From an uncultured Clostridia bacterium (lineage in GTDB: Bacteria; Bacillota; Clostridia; Oscillospirales; Acutalibacteraceae), in NCBI GenBank assembly GCA_946499275.1, contig CAMMRL010000026.1, positions 1 to 35,371 on the forward strand: a stretch of 35,371 bases of DNA. The letters are read 5' to 3'. Position 1 is the stretch's first letter, and each line of letters begins with the position of its first letter. The translations under genes and the position numbers were made by a program. This document shows positions 22,138-29,829 of the stretch, piece by piece. A model generated the notes under the pieces. That model was not told the DNA's origin. It was given only the letters and a program-made list of their open reading frames with translations, and ran no database searches.

Positions 22138-23481
22138 TTATTCCCCCTGTTCGCCCTGTTCAGCGGGGCAGGCGGAGATCCGAAGGCCTTCCGGCGCCCG
22201 ATCAAACAGCGCGGCGGGGAGGATCAGGCGCTCCATTTCCCCCGGGGCCAGATGGGGCCGCGTTTTCCGCAGCAGGATGGCGTCCCCGGAGGTCACCAGG
22301 ATTTCCGCCCCCTCCATCACCCGGTTCACCCGGAAGAACACCTCGCAGGCTTTTTCCAGCCGCCCGGGATGGACACGCTGCGGTACGGTATAGGTCACGT
22401 TGTCTCCATTATACAGCGGGACGGCGGGCGGTTCCGTTCCGCCGTCCGTTGCGCCCCGGGCCAGATACCGGGCGGCGGCCCGCCCGGCCCGCCCGCTCTC
22501 CATCGTGACAAAATCCACCAGGTCGTGGACGTGGACCACGTTGCCGCAGGCGAAAACGCCGGGCAGAGAGGTCTGCATGCTTTCGTCCACCAGCGGGCCG
22601 CTCGTGCGGGGATCGATGGCGGCCCCGGCGGCGCGGGAAAGCTCGTTTTCCGGGATCAGCCCGACCGAGAGGAGGACGGTATCGCAGTCAAACACCATTT
22701 CCGTACCCGGGATGGGGCGGCGGTTTTCGTCCACCCGGGCGGCAACCACCTGTTCCACCCGCTCCCGGCCCCGGATGTCGATAATGGTGTGGGAGAGATA
22801 GAGCGGGATGCCGAAATCCTCCAGGCACTGGGTGATGTTCCGCTGCAGGCCGCTCGAATACGGCATCAGTTCCAGGCAAGCGAGTACCTGCGCCCCTTCC
22901 AGCGTCAGACGGCGGGCCATGATCAGCCCAATATCCCCGGAACCGAGGATAACCGCCCGCCGGCCTGGCATGGCTCCCTCGATATTGATATACCTCTGAG
23001 CGCAGCCGGCGGTATATACCCCGGCCGGCCGGGTTCCGGGGATGCCGATCGCCCCCCGCGTGCGTTCCCGGCAGCCCATGGCGAGTACAGCGGCTCCGGC
23101 GTCCACCTGGAAATAGCCTTCCGTGGGGTTGACCCCCTGCACCCGGACCCGCGTCTCTTCCCCGGCGGGCAGGGAGGCGACGTCCAGCACCATCGTGTCG
23201 GTTTTGATCTCGATGCCCGGCGTCTCCCGCACCATATGCAGGAACCGTCCCGCATATTCGGGGCCGGTCAGTTCTTCCTGAAAATAATGCAGCCCGAAGC
23301 CGTTGTGGATACACTGGTTGAGAATGCCGCCCGCCGCCGTGTCCCGTTCCAGGACCAGCACCGACGGCGCGCCGGCTTTTTTGGCTTCCAGAGCGGCGGC
23401 AAGGCCGGCCGGCCCTCCGCCGATTACGACGATTCCGGCGTGCAGCGTGGGCAGGCCGGTCGTATTTTTTTTTGATTTCAT
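22138..23481 (-). CDS. FAD/NAD(P)-dependent oxidoreductase (second subunit of the GlpA-like complex)
   Basis: A 447-residue pyridine-nucleotide-disulfide-type flavoprotein. FAD-binding GGGPAG is at residues 21-26 and the second dinucleotide fold GSGDIG at 180-185. The stretch MGCRERTRG followed by PAGVYTAGCAQ is a family block, and a C-terminal FAD contact (PGVFACGNVVHVHDL) is present. It lacks the redox CxxxxC pair of disulfide reductases. In Clostridia this gene follows the glycerol-3-phosphate dehydrogenase-like gene and precedes DUF1667, as here. The probable role is to carry electrons from the dehydrogenase to NAD(P) or a membrane acceptor. It lies 43 bases after the upstream gene and 45 before DUF1667. 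Confidence 0.88.
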   Translation of the reverse strand: MKSKKNTTGLPTLHAGIVVIGGGPAGLAAALEAKKAGAPSVLVLERDTAAGGILNQCIHNGFGLHYFQEELTGPEYAGRFLHMVRETPGIEIKTDTMVLDVASLPAGEETRVRVQGVNPTEGYFQVDAGAAVLAMGCRERTRGAIGIPGTRPAGVYTAGCAQRYINIEGAMPGRRAVILGSGDIGLIMARRLTLEGAQVLACLELMPYSSGLQRNITQCLEDFGIPLYLSHTIIDIRGRERVEQVVAARVDENRRPIPGTEMVFDCDTVLLSVGLIPENELSRAAGAAIDPRTSGPLVDESMQTSLPGVFACGNVVHVHDLVDFVTMESGRAGRAAARYLARGATDGGTEPPAVPLYNGDNVTYTVPQRVHPGRLEKACEVFFRVNRVMEGAEILVTSGDAILLRKTRPHLAPGEMERLILPAALFDRAPEGLRISACPAEQGEQGE

Positions 23482-23524
23482 GGAGTATTCCGTCCTTTCC
23501 GGCGATATCGGGGAAGGTATGGCG

Positions 23525-25000
23525 TCAGGCGCGTCCGGGGTCCTTCGTCCAGCCCATCAGCAAGCGGGAACCGGGATGGTCCTGTTCGATCTCGGTGAGC
23601 GGCACGTTCCATTCCCGTGCCAGGATGGCGGCGACGCGGGGGGAGCAGAACCCGCCCTGGCACCGGCCCATCCCCGCCCCGGCACGACGTTTTACCCCGT
23701 CCACTGAACGGGCGGGGATGGGGGAATGGACCGCGTCCACAATTTCCCCTTCGGTGATGGTTTCGCACCGGCAGATGATCCGGCCGTATAACGGGTTTTT
23801 CCGCGCCATCGCGGCCCGTCCCTCCGGGGAAAGATCGCGGAAACGAACCGGTAGGGGATATAAGCGGAAATCTTTCCGCGGTTCCAGCGGTAGCCCGCTC
23901 TTTTTCAGCAGCTCCACGCACGCCTTGGCGATCGCCGGTGCGCTGGTCAGACCGGGCGATTTGATGCCGCCCAGGGTAATCAACCCCGGACAGGCGGCGG
24001 ATTCCTCGATCACAAAATCCTCCTCTTCGCACACGGCGCGCACCCCTGCGAAATTCCGGATGGAATCCCGCAGGGACAGCCCCGGAATCGACCGGTGCAC
24101 CTGTTCCGCCACAAAGGCCAGGCCGTCCGCCGTGGTGGAGGTATCATCCGGGTCGGGGACGTCCTGGGCGTCCGGGCCGACGATCAGGTTGCCGTGCGCG
24201 GTCGGGGCGACCAGCACCCCTTTCCCTGCGGCCGAGGGACATTGGAAGATCACCGTATGCACCAGATTTCCCTGGGATTTGTCCAGCAGGTAATACTGGC
24301 CCTTATTGGGGCGGATGCGCAGGCGGGAAGGGGCGGCCAGATCGTTCACAGTATCGGCGTGGGCCCCGGTGGCGTTCACCACCCGGCGGGCGCGCAGTTT
24401 TCCTCGGGTGGTGGACAGGAGAAAACCGTCCCCGTCCCGCCGGATTCCCGTCACTTCGCAGCAGGGGAGGAAGTCCGCCCCGTTCACCACCGCCGTCTGG
24501 GCGAAGGCCAGCGCCATCTCCCACGGCCCGACCACCCCGGCCGAAGGGGCGTACAGCGCCCCCTGCACCTCCGGCGACAGAGAGGGTTCCAACGTGCGCG
24601 CCTGTCCGGCGGAGAGGAGCCGCAGCCCCGGTACGCCGTTATCCAGTCCCCGCCGGTACAGTTCCTGCAGGACGGCGATATCGCCGTCCGCCAGCGCGAG
24701 CACCAGCGACCCGGTCTCCCGGAAAGGGAGGTTGAGCTCCCCGGCATAGTGATGGATCAGCGCGTTCCCTTCCACATTGTACCGTGCCATTTTGGTGCCG
24801 GGCAGGGGATCGTACCCCGCGTGGACGATGCCGGAATTGGCGCGGGTTGCTCCCGCGGCCACGTCGCCGTCCCGGTCGATCAGGGCAATCCGCGCCCCGG
24901 TTTTGGAGAGCTCAAACGCGGCGGCGCAGCCGGTGATCCCAGCCCCGATAATCGCGATGTCGTAGAGGGTATCCGCCAGCGGCGGCAGAAACTGGTTCAT
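23525..25000 (-). CDS. GlpA/LhgO-like FAD-dependent dehydrogenase with BFD-like [2Fe-2S] domain
   Basis: A 491-residue flavoprotein of the DAO superfamily. FAD-binding IIGAGITGCAAAFELS begins at residue 17. The C-terminal BFD-like [2Fe-2S] domain has cysteines in ICRCETITEGEI and GRCQGGFC. It is annotated in relatives as anaerobic glycerol-3-phosphate dehydrogenase subunit A or L-2-hydroxyglutarate oxidase-like; the exact substrate is not proven by sequence. ATG 25000 is preferred because GGAAAGGAAG lies about 6 bases upstream. The frame stays open to 25126, but that stretch overlaps a leader terminator. It is the first gene of the three-gene operon, and no glycerol kinase or transporter is present in the window. 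Confidence 0.86.
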   Translation of the reverse strand: MNQFLPPLADTLYDIAIIGAGITGCAAAFELSKTGARIALIDRDGDVAAGATRANSGIVHAGYDPLPGTKMARYNVEGNALIHHYAGELNLPFRETGSLVLALADGDIAVLQELYRRGLDNGVPGLRLLSAGQARTLEPSLSPEVQGALYAPSAGVVGPWEMALAFAQTAVVNGADFLPCCEVTGIRRDGDGFLLSTTRGKLRARRVVNATGAHADTVNDLAAPSRLRIRPNKGQYYLLDKSQGNLVHTVIFQCPSAAGKGVLVAPTAHGNLIVGPDAQDVPDPDDTSTTADGLAFVAEQVHRSIPGLSLRDSIRNFAGVRAVCEEEDFVIEESAACPGLITLGGIKSPGLTSAPAIAKACVELLKKSGLPLEPRKDFRLYPLPVRFRDLSPEGRAAMARKNPLYGRIICRCETITEGEIVDAVHSPIPARSVDGVKRRAGAGMGRCQGGFCSPRVAAILAREWNVPLTEIEQDHPGSRLLMGWTKDPGRA

Positions 25001-25059
25001 GGAATCTTCCTTTCCGCCGGATCCTTCGTCCATCCTCTGCGGGACGGTTCGAAGGTAGC

Positions 25060-25120
25060 AAAAAAGAGTTACGCCAAACCAAAGGGCGCTTGTCCAGCGT
25101 CCTTTGTTCATGCGCAACTC
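25060..25120 (-). promoter_or_regulatory. Leader terminator (candidate attenuator) of the GlpA-like operon
   Basis: On the minus strand, GAGTTGCGC (25120-25112) pairs with GCGTAACTC (25074-25066, one G-U). An inner stem AAAGG-A-CGCT/AGCG-C-CCTTT sits between them, and six T (25065-25060) follow. It sits between the promoter and the first gene, with no other minus gene upstream, so it must be bypassed for expression. The 110 bases before it contain further stems (for example AGACGG/CCGTCT) but fit no riboswitch class I could recognise. Confidence 0.55.
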
Positions 25121-25240
25121 TATCACTCCGGCATGCGGTATTCGATGCAGACGGCCGGTACCGTCTATCGGACAGTACGCAGGGCAGGCCGCTGGGCACC
25201 CGCCTTTTGGATTTTCGCCGGCGGTTTGCCTTCTGCTTTC

Positions 25241-25270
25241 AGTATACCACAGATCCCGGCCGAATGTACA
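25241..25270 (-). promoter_or_regulatory. Predicted promoter of the GlpA-like operon
   Basis: On the minus strand, -35-like TGTACA (25270-25265), an 18-base spacer, and extended -10 TGGTATACT (25249-25241). The leader is about 235 bases. Confidence 0.5.
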
Positions 25271-25440
25271 GCCTTCTTTCTCCCTTTTTTAAAGGCGTGC
25301 CTGTCTCTCTTGCCGTGTGGGGGGCCATCCAGGAAGAATAAACCGGATGGATGCTGTAGAAAATGGGACATTGGTTAACAAGGTTCGTGGGAGGCTCTTT
25401 TCTTTCCTTCTCATAGACAGGTGCGTGATCGCGCCGTATG

Positions 25441-25449
25441 TGGTATACT
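25441..25449 (+). promoter_or_regulatory. Predicted extended -10 promoter of the QueG-like gene
   Basis: TGGTATACT at 25441-25449, 41 bases before the ATG; no good -35 is visible. The same nonamer is used on the opposite strand at 25249-25241. Confidence 0.5.
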
Positions 25450-25489
25450 GTAATCCAACGATACCGTGCCGTAGAGAGGGATAGAGACC

Positions 25490-26350
25490 ATGGAGCATAC
25501 CGTTCACCGTATCTTGGCCGAATCCGGCCTGCCTTTGCACGGCTTCTGCCCCTTCTCCGCAGTGGAGGATCGGCTCCTTCCCTGCCGGGGCCGGGATCGG
25601 CTGTGGGAAGTATTCCCGCCCGAAGCGCCAGCCAAAACGGTGATTGCCGCCCTATTCCCCTACCGCTTCCCGGACGAGAAAACGCCCTCCGGCCTGCCGG
25701 GAGAAAACGGGCGGGAAAACCTGTCCCGCTACGCCCGGGTGCCGGATTACCACCTTGCCGCCGGGGCGGTGCTGAAACAGGCGGCGGGGCGGCTGGCGGA
25801 GACATTTCCCGGCGAACGGTTCCTCCCTTTCATCGACAGTTCCCCCATCCCGGAGGTGCGAACCGCTGCGCTGGCCGGGCTGGGCGTCGTGGGGGAGCAC
25901 GGGCTGCTGATCCATCCGGAGTACGGGTCGTGGGTGTTCATTGGGACGATCACCACCAGCCTGGCCCTGGGCGGTTCGGTTCCGGGTCAGCCGCCGCATT
26001 GCCCCCGCTGCGGGCGGTGCGCCGCCGTCTGTCCGGGGGACTGCCTGGGGTTCCCCTCCGCGGGGCGGGAAACCTGCCTATCCGCGATCACGCAGAAAAA
26101 GGGGGAATTGACCCCCGGGGAAGCCGACCAGATCCGGCGGAGCGGGATGGCCGGGGGCTGCGATTTCCGACAGGAAGCCTGCCCACGCAACCGGGGGATC
26201 CGGACTGATCCACACCCCTGCTTCGACGGGCGGTATGAACGGACGCTGACGGGGGAGTCGCTTCAGGACCTGCAGGGGAAAGCGTACGGCTGGAGGGGAA
26301 AAAAGGTGCTGCTGCGAAACCTGTCGCTGATTGACGGAAAGGGCGGTTAA
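25490..26350 (+). CDS. QueG-like epoxyqueuosine reductase homologue with a missing cluster cysteine
   Basis: A 286-residue protein, shorter than typical QueG (about 310-380). QueG reduces epoxyqueuosine to queuosine in tRNA, using cobalamin and two [4Fe-4S] clusters. The catalytic Asp116 region (FIDSSPIPEVRTAALAGLG) and the cluster cysteines CPRCGRCAAVCP (171-181) are present. Cys196 and the late set GCDFRQEACPRN follow. In the usual late set (CDxCQxxCP) the middle cysteine is Arg227 here, and the usual Gly-Lys of GLGWIGK is Gly-Glu (VVGEHG). Cys185 might compensate. It could be a QueG paralogue with another role rather than the tRNA enzyme. ATG 25490 follows GAGAGGG. Confidence 0.75.
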   Translation: MEHTVHRILAESGLPLHGFCPFSAVEDRLLPCRGRDRLWEVFPPEAPAKTVIAALFPYRFPDEKTPSGLPGENGRENLSRYARVPDYHLAAGAVLKQAAGRLAETFPGERFLPFIDSSPIPEVRTAALAGLGVVGEHGLLIHPEYGSWVFIGTITTSLALGGSVPGQPPHCPRCGRCAAVCPGDCLGFPSAGRETCLSAITQKKGELTPGEADQIRRSGMAGGCDFRQEACPRNRGIRTDPHPCFDGRYERTLTGESLQDLQGKAYGWRGKKVLLRNLSLIDGKGG

Positions 26351-26359
26351 CGGTATAAT
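26331..26359 (+). promoter_or_regulatory. Promoter of the racemase-fold/decarboxylase operon, inside the QueG-like gene end
   Basis: -35 TTGACG (26331-26336), a 17-base spacer, and -10 TATAAT (26354-26359). The -35 lies within the last codons of the upstream gene. The transcript start is predicted near 26366. Confidence 0.75.
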
Positions 26360-26360
26360 G

Positions 26361-26391
26361 AGGGCGACGGTTGATACCACCGCCCTTTTTG
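26361..26391 (+). terminator. Terminator of the QueG-like gene overlapping the next transcript start
   Basis: AGGGCG (26361-26366) pairs with CGCCCT (26381-26386), with an inner partial stem, followed by TTTTT (26386-26390). Its 5' arm overlaps the predicted start of the downstream promoter, so it should stop read-through but not the new transcript. Confidence 0.65.
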
Positions 26392-26434
26392 CATCTGGGC
26401 GGCAATCCGCGCCGTACGTGAAGGAGGAACCCCC

Positions 26435-27499
26435 ATGATCACGCTGCTCGTCCAAACCGAACGAATTCTGCAGAACTACCGTTATTTGCAGCGGCAGGTC
26501 GGCAATACCCCGATGATCCCGGTGCTGGAGGCGAACGCCTACGGCCTGGGCGACGCGGCGGTGGCGCAGCTGCTGGCGAACGAAGGGGTGCGGACCATCG
26601 CGGTCTCCCGCCTGGAGGAAGCCGTGCGGATTGCGGATACGGTGCGGGGGCTGGATATCCTGCTCCTCACCCCTTATTCCGGCGAAGAGGATATCCAGAC
26701 GATCCTGGAAAACGACCTGATTGCGGCGGTCGGTTCCAACGAGAGCGCGGTGCTGCTCAGCTCATTGAGCCGCAAGCTCCACCGCCGCGCCCGTATTCAG
26801 CTGTGCTTTGATTTCGGCATGGGGCGCTTCGGCTTCTCCCCGCAGGAGGCGGCCAAAGCCGCCCAGACGGTCAAGCATCTCGGCAATCTGGAGCTGGCCG
26901 GCGTGTTCACCGTCCTCCCCTCCGGCAGCGAGGGCAAGGCGTCCCGCCGCCAGCAGCAGGTGAAGGATTTCGGACGGGTGCTCTCCGCCGTCCGGCGGGA
27001 GGAACTGACTCCCGGTTTTGCCCATATGGCGGACGTCAATCAGCTCGCCCTCTGCCCAGAGATGCGGCTTTCCGCCGTCCGGGTGGGCGCGGAGCTGTTC
27101 GGCCGAGGGGAATCCCCAAAAGCGGTGAAAAAGGAGCGGGCCGGCCTAAAAAAAGTAGGCCGCGCGGTATCCGAGGTGTGTGATATCAAGTGGCTGACCG
27201 CGGGGAGCACCGTGGGGGAGGACGGCCGCTGCCGAGTCAAACGGGCTACCCGGGTGGCGGTGGTGCCGGTCGGCCTGACCGACGGACTGTTTGCCGAGGA
27301 GCCGGGCAAACGCCATGGCCTTTTCGGGCGCCGGCAGACCTGCGAAATCAACGGGAAGCGGCTGCCGATCCTGGGCCGGGTGGGGCTGACCGCCCTGACG
27401 GTGGATGTGACCGACGCGGACTGCGCGCCGGGGGACATCGTTTCCTTTGAAGTGGACCCGGTGGGGATCAGCGCGTTCGCCCGCCGGGAATATGTTTGA
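26435..27499 (+). CDS. Alanine racemase-fold protein without catalytic Lys and Tyr (probable pseudoenzyme)
   Basis: A 354-residue homologue of PLP alanine racemase, with an N-terminal barrel and a C-terminal beta domain. In active enzymes the PLP lysine lies in VVKANAYGHG; here the block reads PVLEANAYGLG, so it is Glu32 (GAG, 26528-26530). The catalytic tyrosine of VGYADG is Leu281 in VPVGLTDG. The substrate-contact block GRxCMD reads GRVGLT. The fold remains well conserved (DFGMGRFGF, RVGAELFGRG), and there is no frameshift or stop, so the protein is likely kept for a non-racemase role. ATG 26435 follows AAGGAGGAA. The gene overlaps the downstream decarboxylase by 8 bases. The cell presumably has a normal alr elsewhere. 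Confidence 0.82.
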   Translation: MITLLVQTERILQNYRYLQRQVGNTPMIPVLEANAYGLGDAAVAQLLANEGVRTIAVSRLEEAVRIADTVRGLDILLLTPYSGEEDIQTILENDLIAAVGSNESAVLLSSLSRKLHRRARIQLCFDFGMGRFGFSPQEAAKAAQTVKHLGNLELAGVFTVLPSGSEGKASRRQQQVKDFGRVLSAVRREELTPGFAHMADVNQLALCPEMRLSAVRVGAELFGRGESPKAVKKERAGLKKVGRAVSEVCDIKWLTAGSTVGEDGRCRVKRATRVAVVPVGLTDGLFAEEPGKRHGLFGRRQTCEINGKRLPILGRVGLTALTVDVTDADCAPGDIVSFEVDPVGISAFARREYV

Positions 27500-28871
27500 T
27501 ACCGGCGCGCCGCTGGCGGACGCCCTGCGGGGCTATCTTGCCAAAGGGCGCGCTTCCTTCCATACGCCGGGGCACAAAGGCCGGGCCGGCCTGCTGGGGG
27601 ATTTGGCGTCCCTGGAATACGACCTGACCGAGCTGCCCGAAACCGGTAGCCTTTACGACGGCGGGGATTGTATCGAGCAGGCGGAAATCTTTGCGGCGAA
27701 GGCGTTCGGCGCGGCGGAAACGCTGTTCAGTGCGGGCGGGTGCACCCTGTGCATCCAGACCATGCTGCTGCTCGGCGCGGGGCCGGGCGGGCGGGTGCTG
27801 TTCCTGCGCAACGCCCACCGCTCCGCCGTCCACGCCGCCGCCCTCCTGGGGTTGGAGCCGGTATGGCTCTGGCCGGGGGAGGACGGCCGCCCCTCCGCGG
27901 GGGCGATCAAAGAAATGTTGAATCAAAGCGATAATATACGAGGGGTATATATTACCAGCCCAGATTATTACGGGCGGCTGGCGGATATCCCGGCTATCTC
28001 CGCCGTCTGTCAGGAGGCGGGCGTCCCCCTGCTGGTGGACAACGCCCACGGGAGCCATCTCGGCGCGTTCGGGCGGCATCCGCTTGCCCTGGGCGCAGCG
28101 ATGACGGCGGACTCCGCCCACAAAACCTTCCCGGTGCTGACCGGGGGCGCGATGCTCCACATCGGGAGGAGACCGGACGGGTCGCCCTGGGTTGGCCGGG
28201 CGGAGGCGAAAGCGGCGATGGCCCTGTTCGGCTCCACCTCCCCGGCGTTTCCGGTACTCGCTTCGCTGGACCTCGCGAGGGACTGGTGGGTGCGGGCCGG
28301 CCGGGAAGCGTACCGGCTGACCGCCGCCGACGTGGCGGGGCTGCGCCGGACCGCCCGGGAGGAAAAGATGGCGGTGCCCGACGGCCCGCTTCAGGACCCG
28401 GCCCGCCTTACCCTGGATGTGCAGAGCATCGGGGTGGACGGCGGGGACGCGTCGGCGTTTTTCCGCTCCCAGGGGTGCGAGCCGGAATATGCGGATGAGC
28501 GGTTTGTGGTGTTTATCATCACTCCGTTCAACACCCCGGCTGAGCTGGAACGGCTGCGCGGGGCGATCCGGGGACTGTCGGTTGCCCTGCGCCGAGGGCG
28601 TTTCCTGGGGAAAAGAAGCCGGAAGCGGGCGCCGGCCGCGGCGTATAATTGGGACGGGATCCCGCCAGAGACGGTTTGTCCCCCCCGCGAGGCGCTGCTT
28701 TCCCCCTGTGAAACGATTCCGGCGGAGGAAGCGGCCGGCCGCGTCGCCGCGCGGGCGGTATGCCCCTGCCCGCCCGGGGTGGCCGCGGTAATCCCCGGCG
28801 AACGGATTACCGGGGAACTGGCCGATCGCCTGAAAAGGGTGGGTTTCGACCACCTGGTGGTGCTACAATAA
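27492..28871 (+). CDS. Orn/Lys/Arg decarboxylase, aminotransferase class I fold
   Basis: A 459-residue PLP enzyme of the bacterial ornithine/lysine/arginine decarboxylase family (short SpeA/YaaO-type, lacking the N-terminal wing domain). It opens with the conserved FHTPGHKG. The PLP-stacking and binding region VDNAHGSH (182-189) and the Schiff-base lysine Lys211 in DSAHKTFPVLTGGA are visible. The C-terminal domain ends with EERITGELAD-like sequence. Substrate cannot be assigned; arginine or lysine decarboxylation to a polyamine precursor is likely. ATG 27492 overlaps the racemase-fold stop (TGA 27497-27499) and has no strong ribosome site of its own, so translational coupling is likely. The next gene, mtnN, removes a by-product of polyamine synthesis. 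Confidence 0.87.
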   Translation: MFDTGAPLADALRGYLAKGRASFHTPGHKGRAGLLGDLASLEYDLTELPETGSLYDGGDCIEQAEIFAAKAFGAAETLFSAGGCTLCIQTMLLLGAGPGGRVLFLRNAHRSAVHAAALLGLEPVWLWPGEDGRPSAGAIKEMLNQSDNIRGVYITSPDYYGRLADIPAISAVCQEAGVPLLVDNAHGSHLGAFGRHPLALGAAMTADSAHKTFPVLTGGAMLHIGRRPDGSPWVGRAEAKAAMALFGSTSPAFPVLASLDLARDWWVRAGREAYRLTAADVAGLRRTAREEKMAVPDGPLQDPARLTLDVQSIGVDGGDASAFFRSQGCEPEYADERFVVFIITPFNTPAELERLRGAIRGLSVALRRGRFLGKRSRKRAPAAAYNWDGIPPETVCPPREALLSPCETIPAEEAAGRVAARAVCPCPPGVAAVIPGERITGELADRLKRVGFDHLVVLQ

Positions 28872-28928
28872 TACACGCGAGGTTTGTAGGGCTGTTCCGA
28901 CAAAACAGCAAATCCCGCCGAAAATCCC

Positions 28929-28957
28929 TTGTAACAGAGCCGCTTTTCCTGTATAAT
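28929..28957 (+). promoter_or_regulatory. Predicted promoter of mtnN
   Basis: -35 TTGTAA (28929-28934), a 17-base spacer, and -10 TATAAT (28952-28957), 71 bases before the start codon. Confidence 0.65.
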
Positions 28958-29027
28958 CTACTTAAAGGCGCCGGGTGATCCTGAAGGAGAGCCGAGCTGC
29001 CCATCAATATAGACGAGGACGATACCA

Positions 29028-29774
29028 ATGGATAAAGAAATGGACGGAATCTGGGGTGTGATCGGCGCTATGGCGTCGGAAGTGGAGCTTTTGACCGCGC
29101 GGCTGGAAGACGCTTCGGTGCTCACTTGCGCGGGGGTGGATTTCCACTACGGCACGCTGGAAGGGATGCCGACTGTGGTAGCCCGGTGCGGAGTGGGCAA
29201 GGTCTGCGCCGCGATGTGCGCCCAGGTGATGATTGACCGCTTCCATGTGGCGGCGTTAATCAACACCGGGGTGGCCGGCGGTGTGGCTTCCGGCCTTTCG
29301 GTGGGCGATCTGGTCATCGGCGCCGATGCGGTGCAGCACGATTTCGACATCACCGCCTTTGGGCATGTGAAAGGGTATATGGACCTGGGGATAGAAAGCG
29401 GAGGAGGTTCCCACCCCACTCGCTTCACCGCCGATCCCCGGCTGGTTTCCGCTTTCCGCGCGGCGGCCGACAAGGTCCTCGGCCCGGGAAAAACGAGGGA
29501 AGGCACCATCGCGTCGGGAGACATGTTCGTCGCGGACGATGCGGTGAAACGCGAAATTGCCGATGCGTTCGGCGCGGCGGCTGTGGAGATGGAAGGCGCG
29601 GCAATCGCGCAGACGGCTTCGGCCAACGGCGTCCCGTTTGTGATCGTGCGGGCGATTTCCGATCTCGCCGGGGAGAAGGCCGACGTTTCCTTCGATGAAT
29701 TTGAGAAGACGGCGGCCCGCAGTTCGGCGGAAATTGTGGTGGAAATGTTCCGGCAGGGGACCGTGAACGGTTAA
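29028..29774 (+). CDS. mtnN: 5'-methylthioadenosine/S-adenosylhomocysteine nucleosidase
   Basis: A 248-residue enzyme that cleaves adenine from methylthioadenosine and S-adenosylhomocysteine, recycling by-products of polyamine synthesis and methylation; cytosolic. The catalytic residues match the family: Glu18 (in GAMASEVE), the Glu of VEMEGAAIAQ and the Asp of RAISDLA. The nucleobase loop ASGDMFVADD is present. Length is slightly above the usual ~230, with a few extra N-terminal residues and a loop near SGGGSHP. ATG 29028 is used, with GAGGA 9 bases upstream; ATG 29040 is a possible alternative. The neighbouring decarboxylase gives a plausible metabolic link through polyamines. Confidence 0.93.
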   Translation: MDKEMDGIWGVIGAMASEVELLTARLEDASVLTCAGVDFHYGTLEGMPTVVARCGVGKVCAAMCAQVMIDRFHVAALINTGVAGGVASGLSVGDLVIGADAVQHDFDITAFGHVKGYMDLGIESGGGSHPTRFTADPRLVSAFRAAADKVLGPGKTREGTIASGDMFVADDAVKREIADAFGAAAVEMEGAAIAQTASANGVPFVIVRAISDLAGEKADVSFDEFEKTAARSSAEIVVEMFRQGTVNG

Positions 29775-29829
29775 AGCTGCTTTATAAAAAATCAAACCAT
29801 TCAATAAATAATGATTGGAGAAAATGACC

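Larger units (their letters stand above)
25001..25489. other. Divergent intergenic region with leader terminator and two promoters
   Basis: 489 bases between the GlpA-like operon (-) and the QueG-like gene (+). It contains a minus-strand promoter, a ~235-base minus-strand leader with a full terminator, and a plus-strand extended -10; all are listed separately. About 190 bases between the two promoters show nothing recognisable. Confidence 0.6.

Noticed and set aside
22126-23475. 449-codon plus-strand frame opposite the FAD/NAD oxidoreductase
   Set aside because: The minus strand encodes an intact flavoprotein with both dinucleotide folds; the plus frame has no motif.
25111-25240. Cyclic-di-GMP (GEMM) riboswitch in the GlpA-like leader
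   Set aside because: A GGCAAACC match and a nearby stem recall that class, but the rest of the consensus could not be aligned. It is left as an unclassified leader.
27468-28853. 461-codon minus-strand open frame opposite the decarboxylase
   Set aside because: Antisense shadow of a gene with clear PLP motifs; low-complexity Pro/Arg-rich translation.
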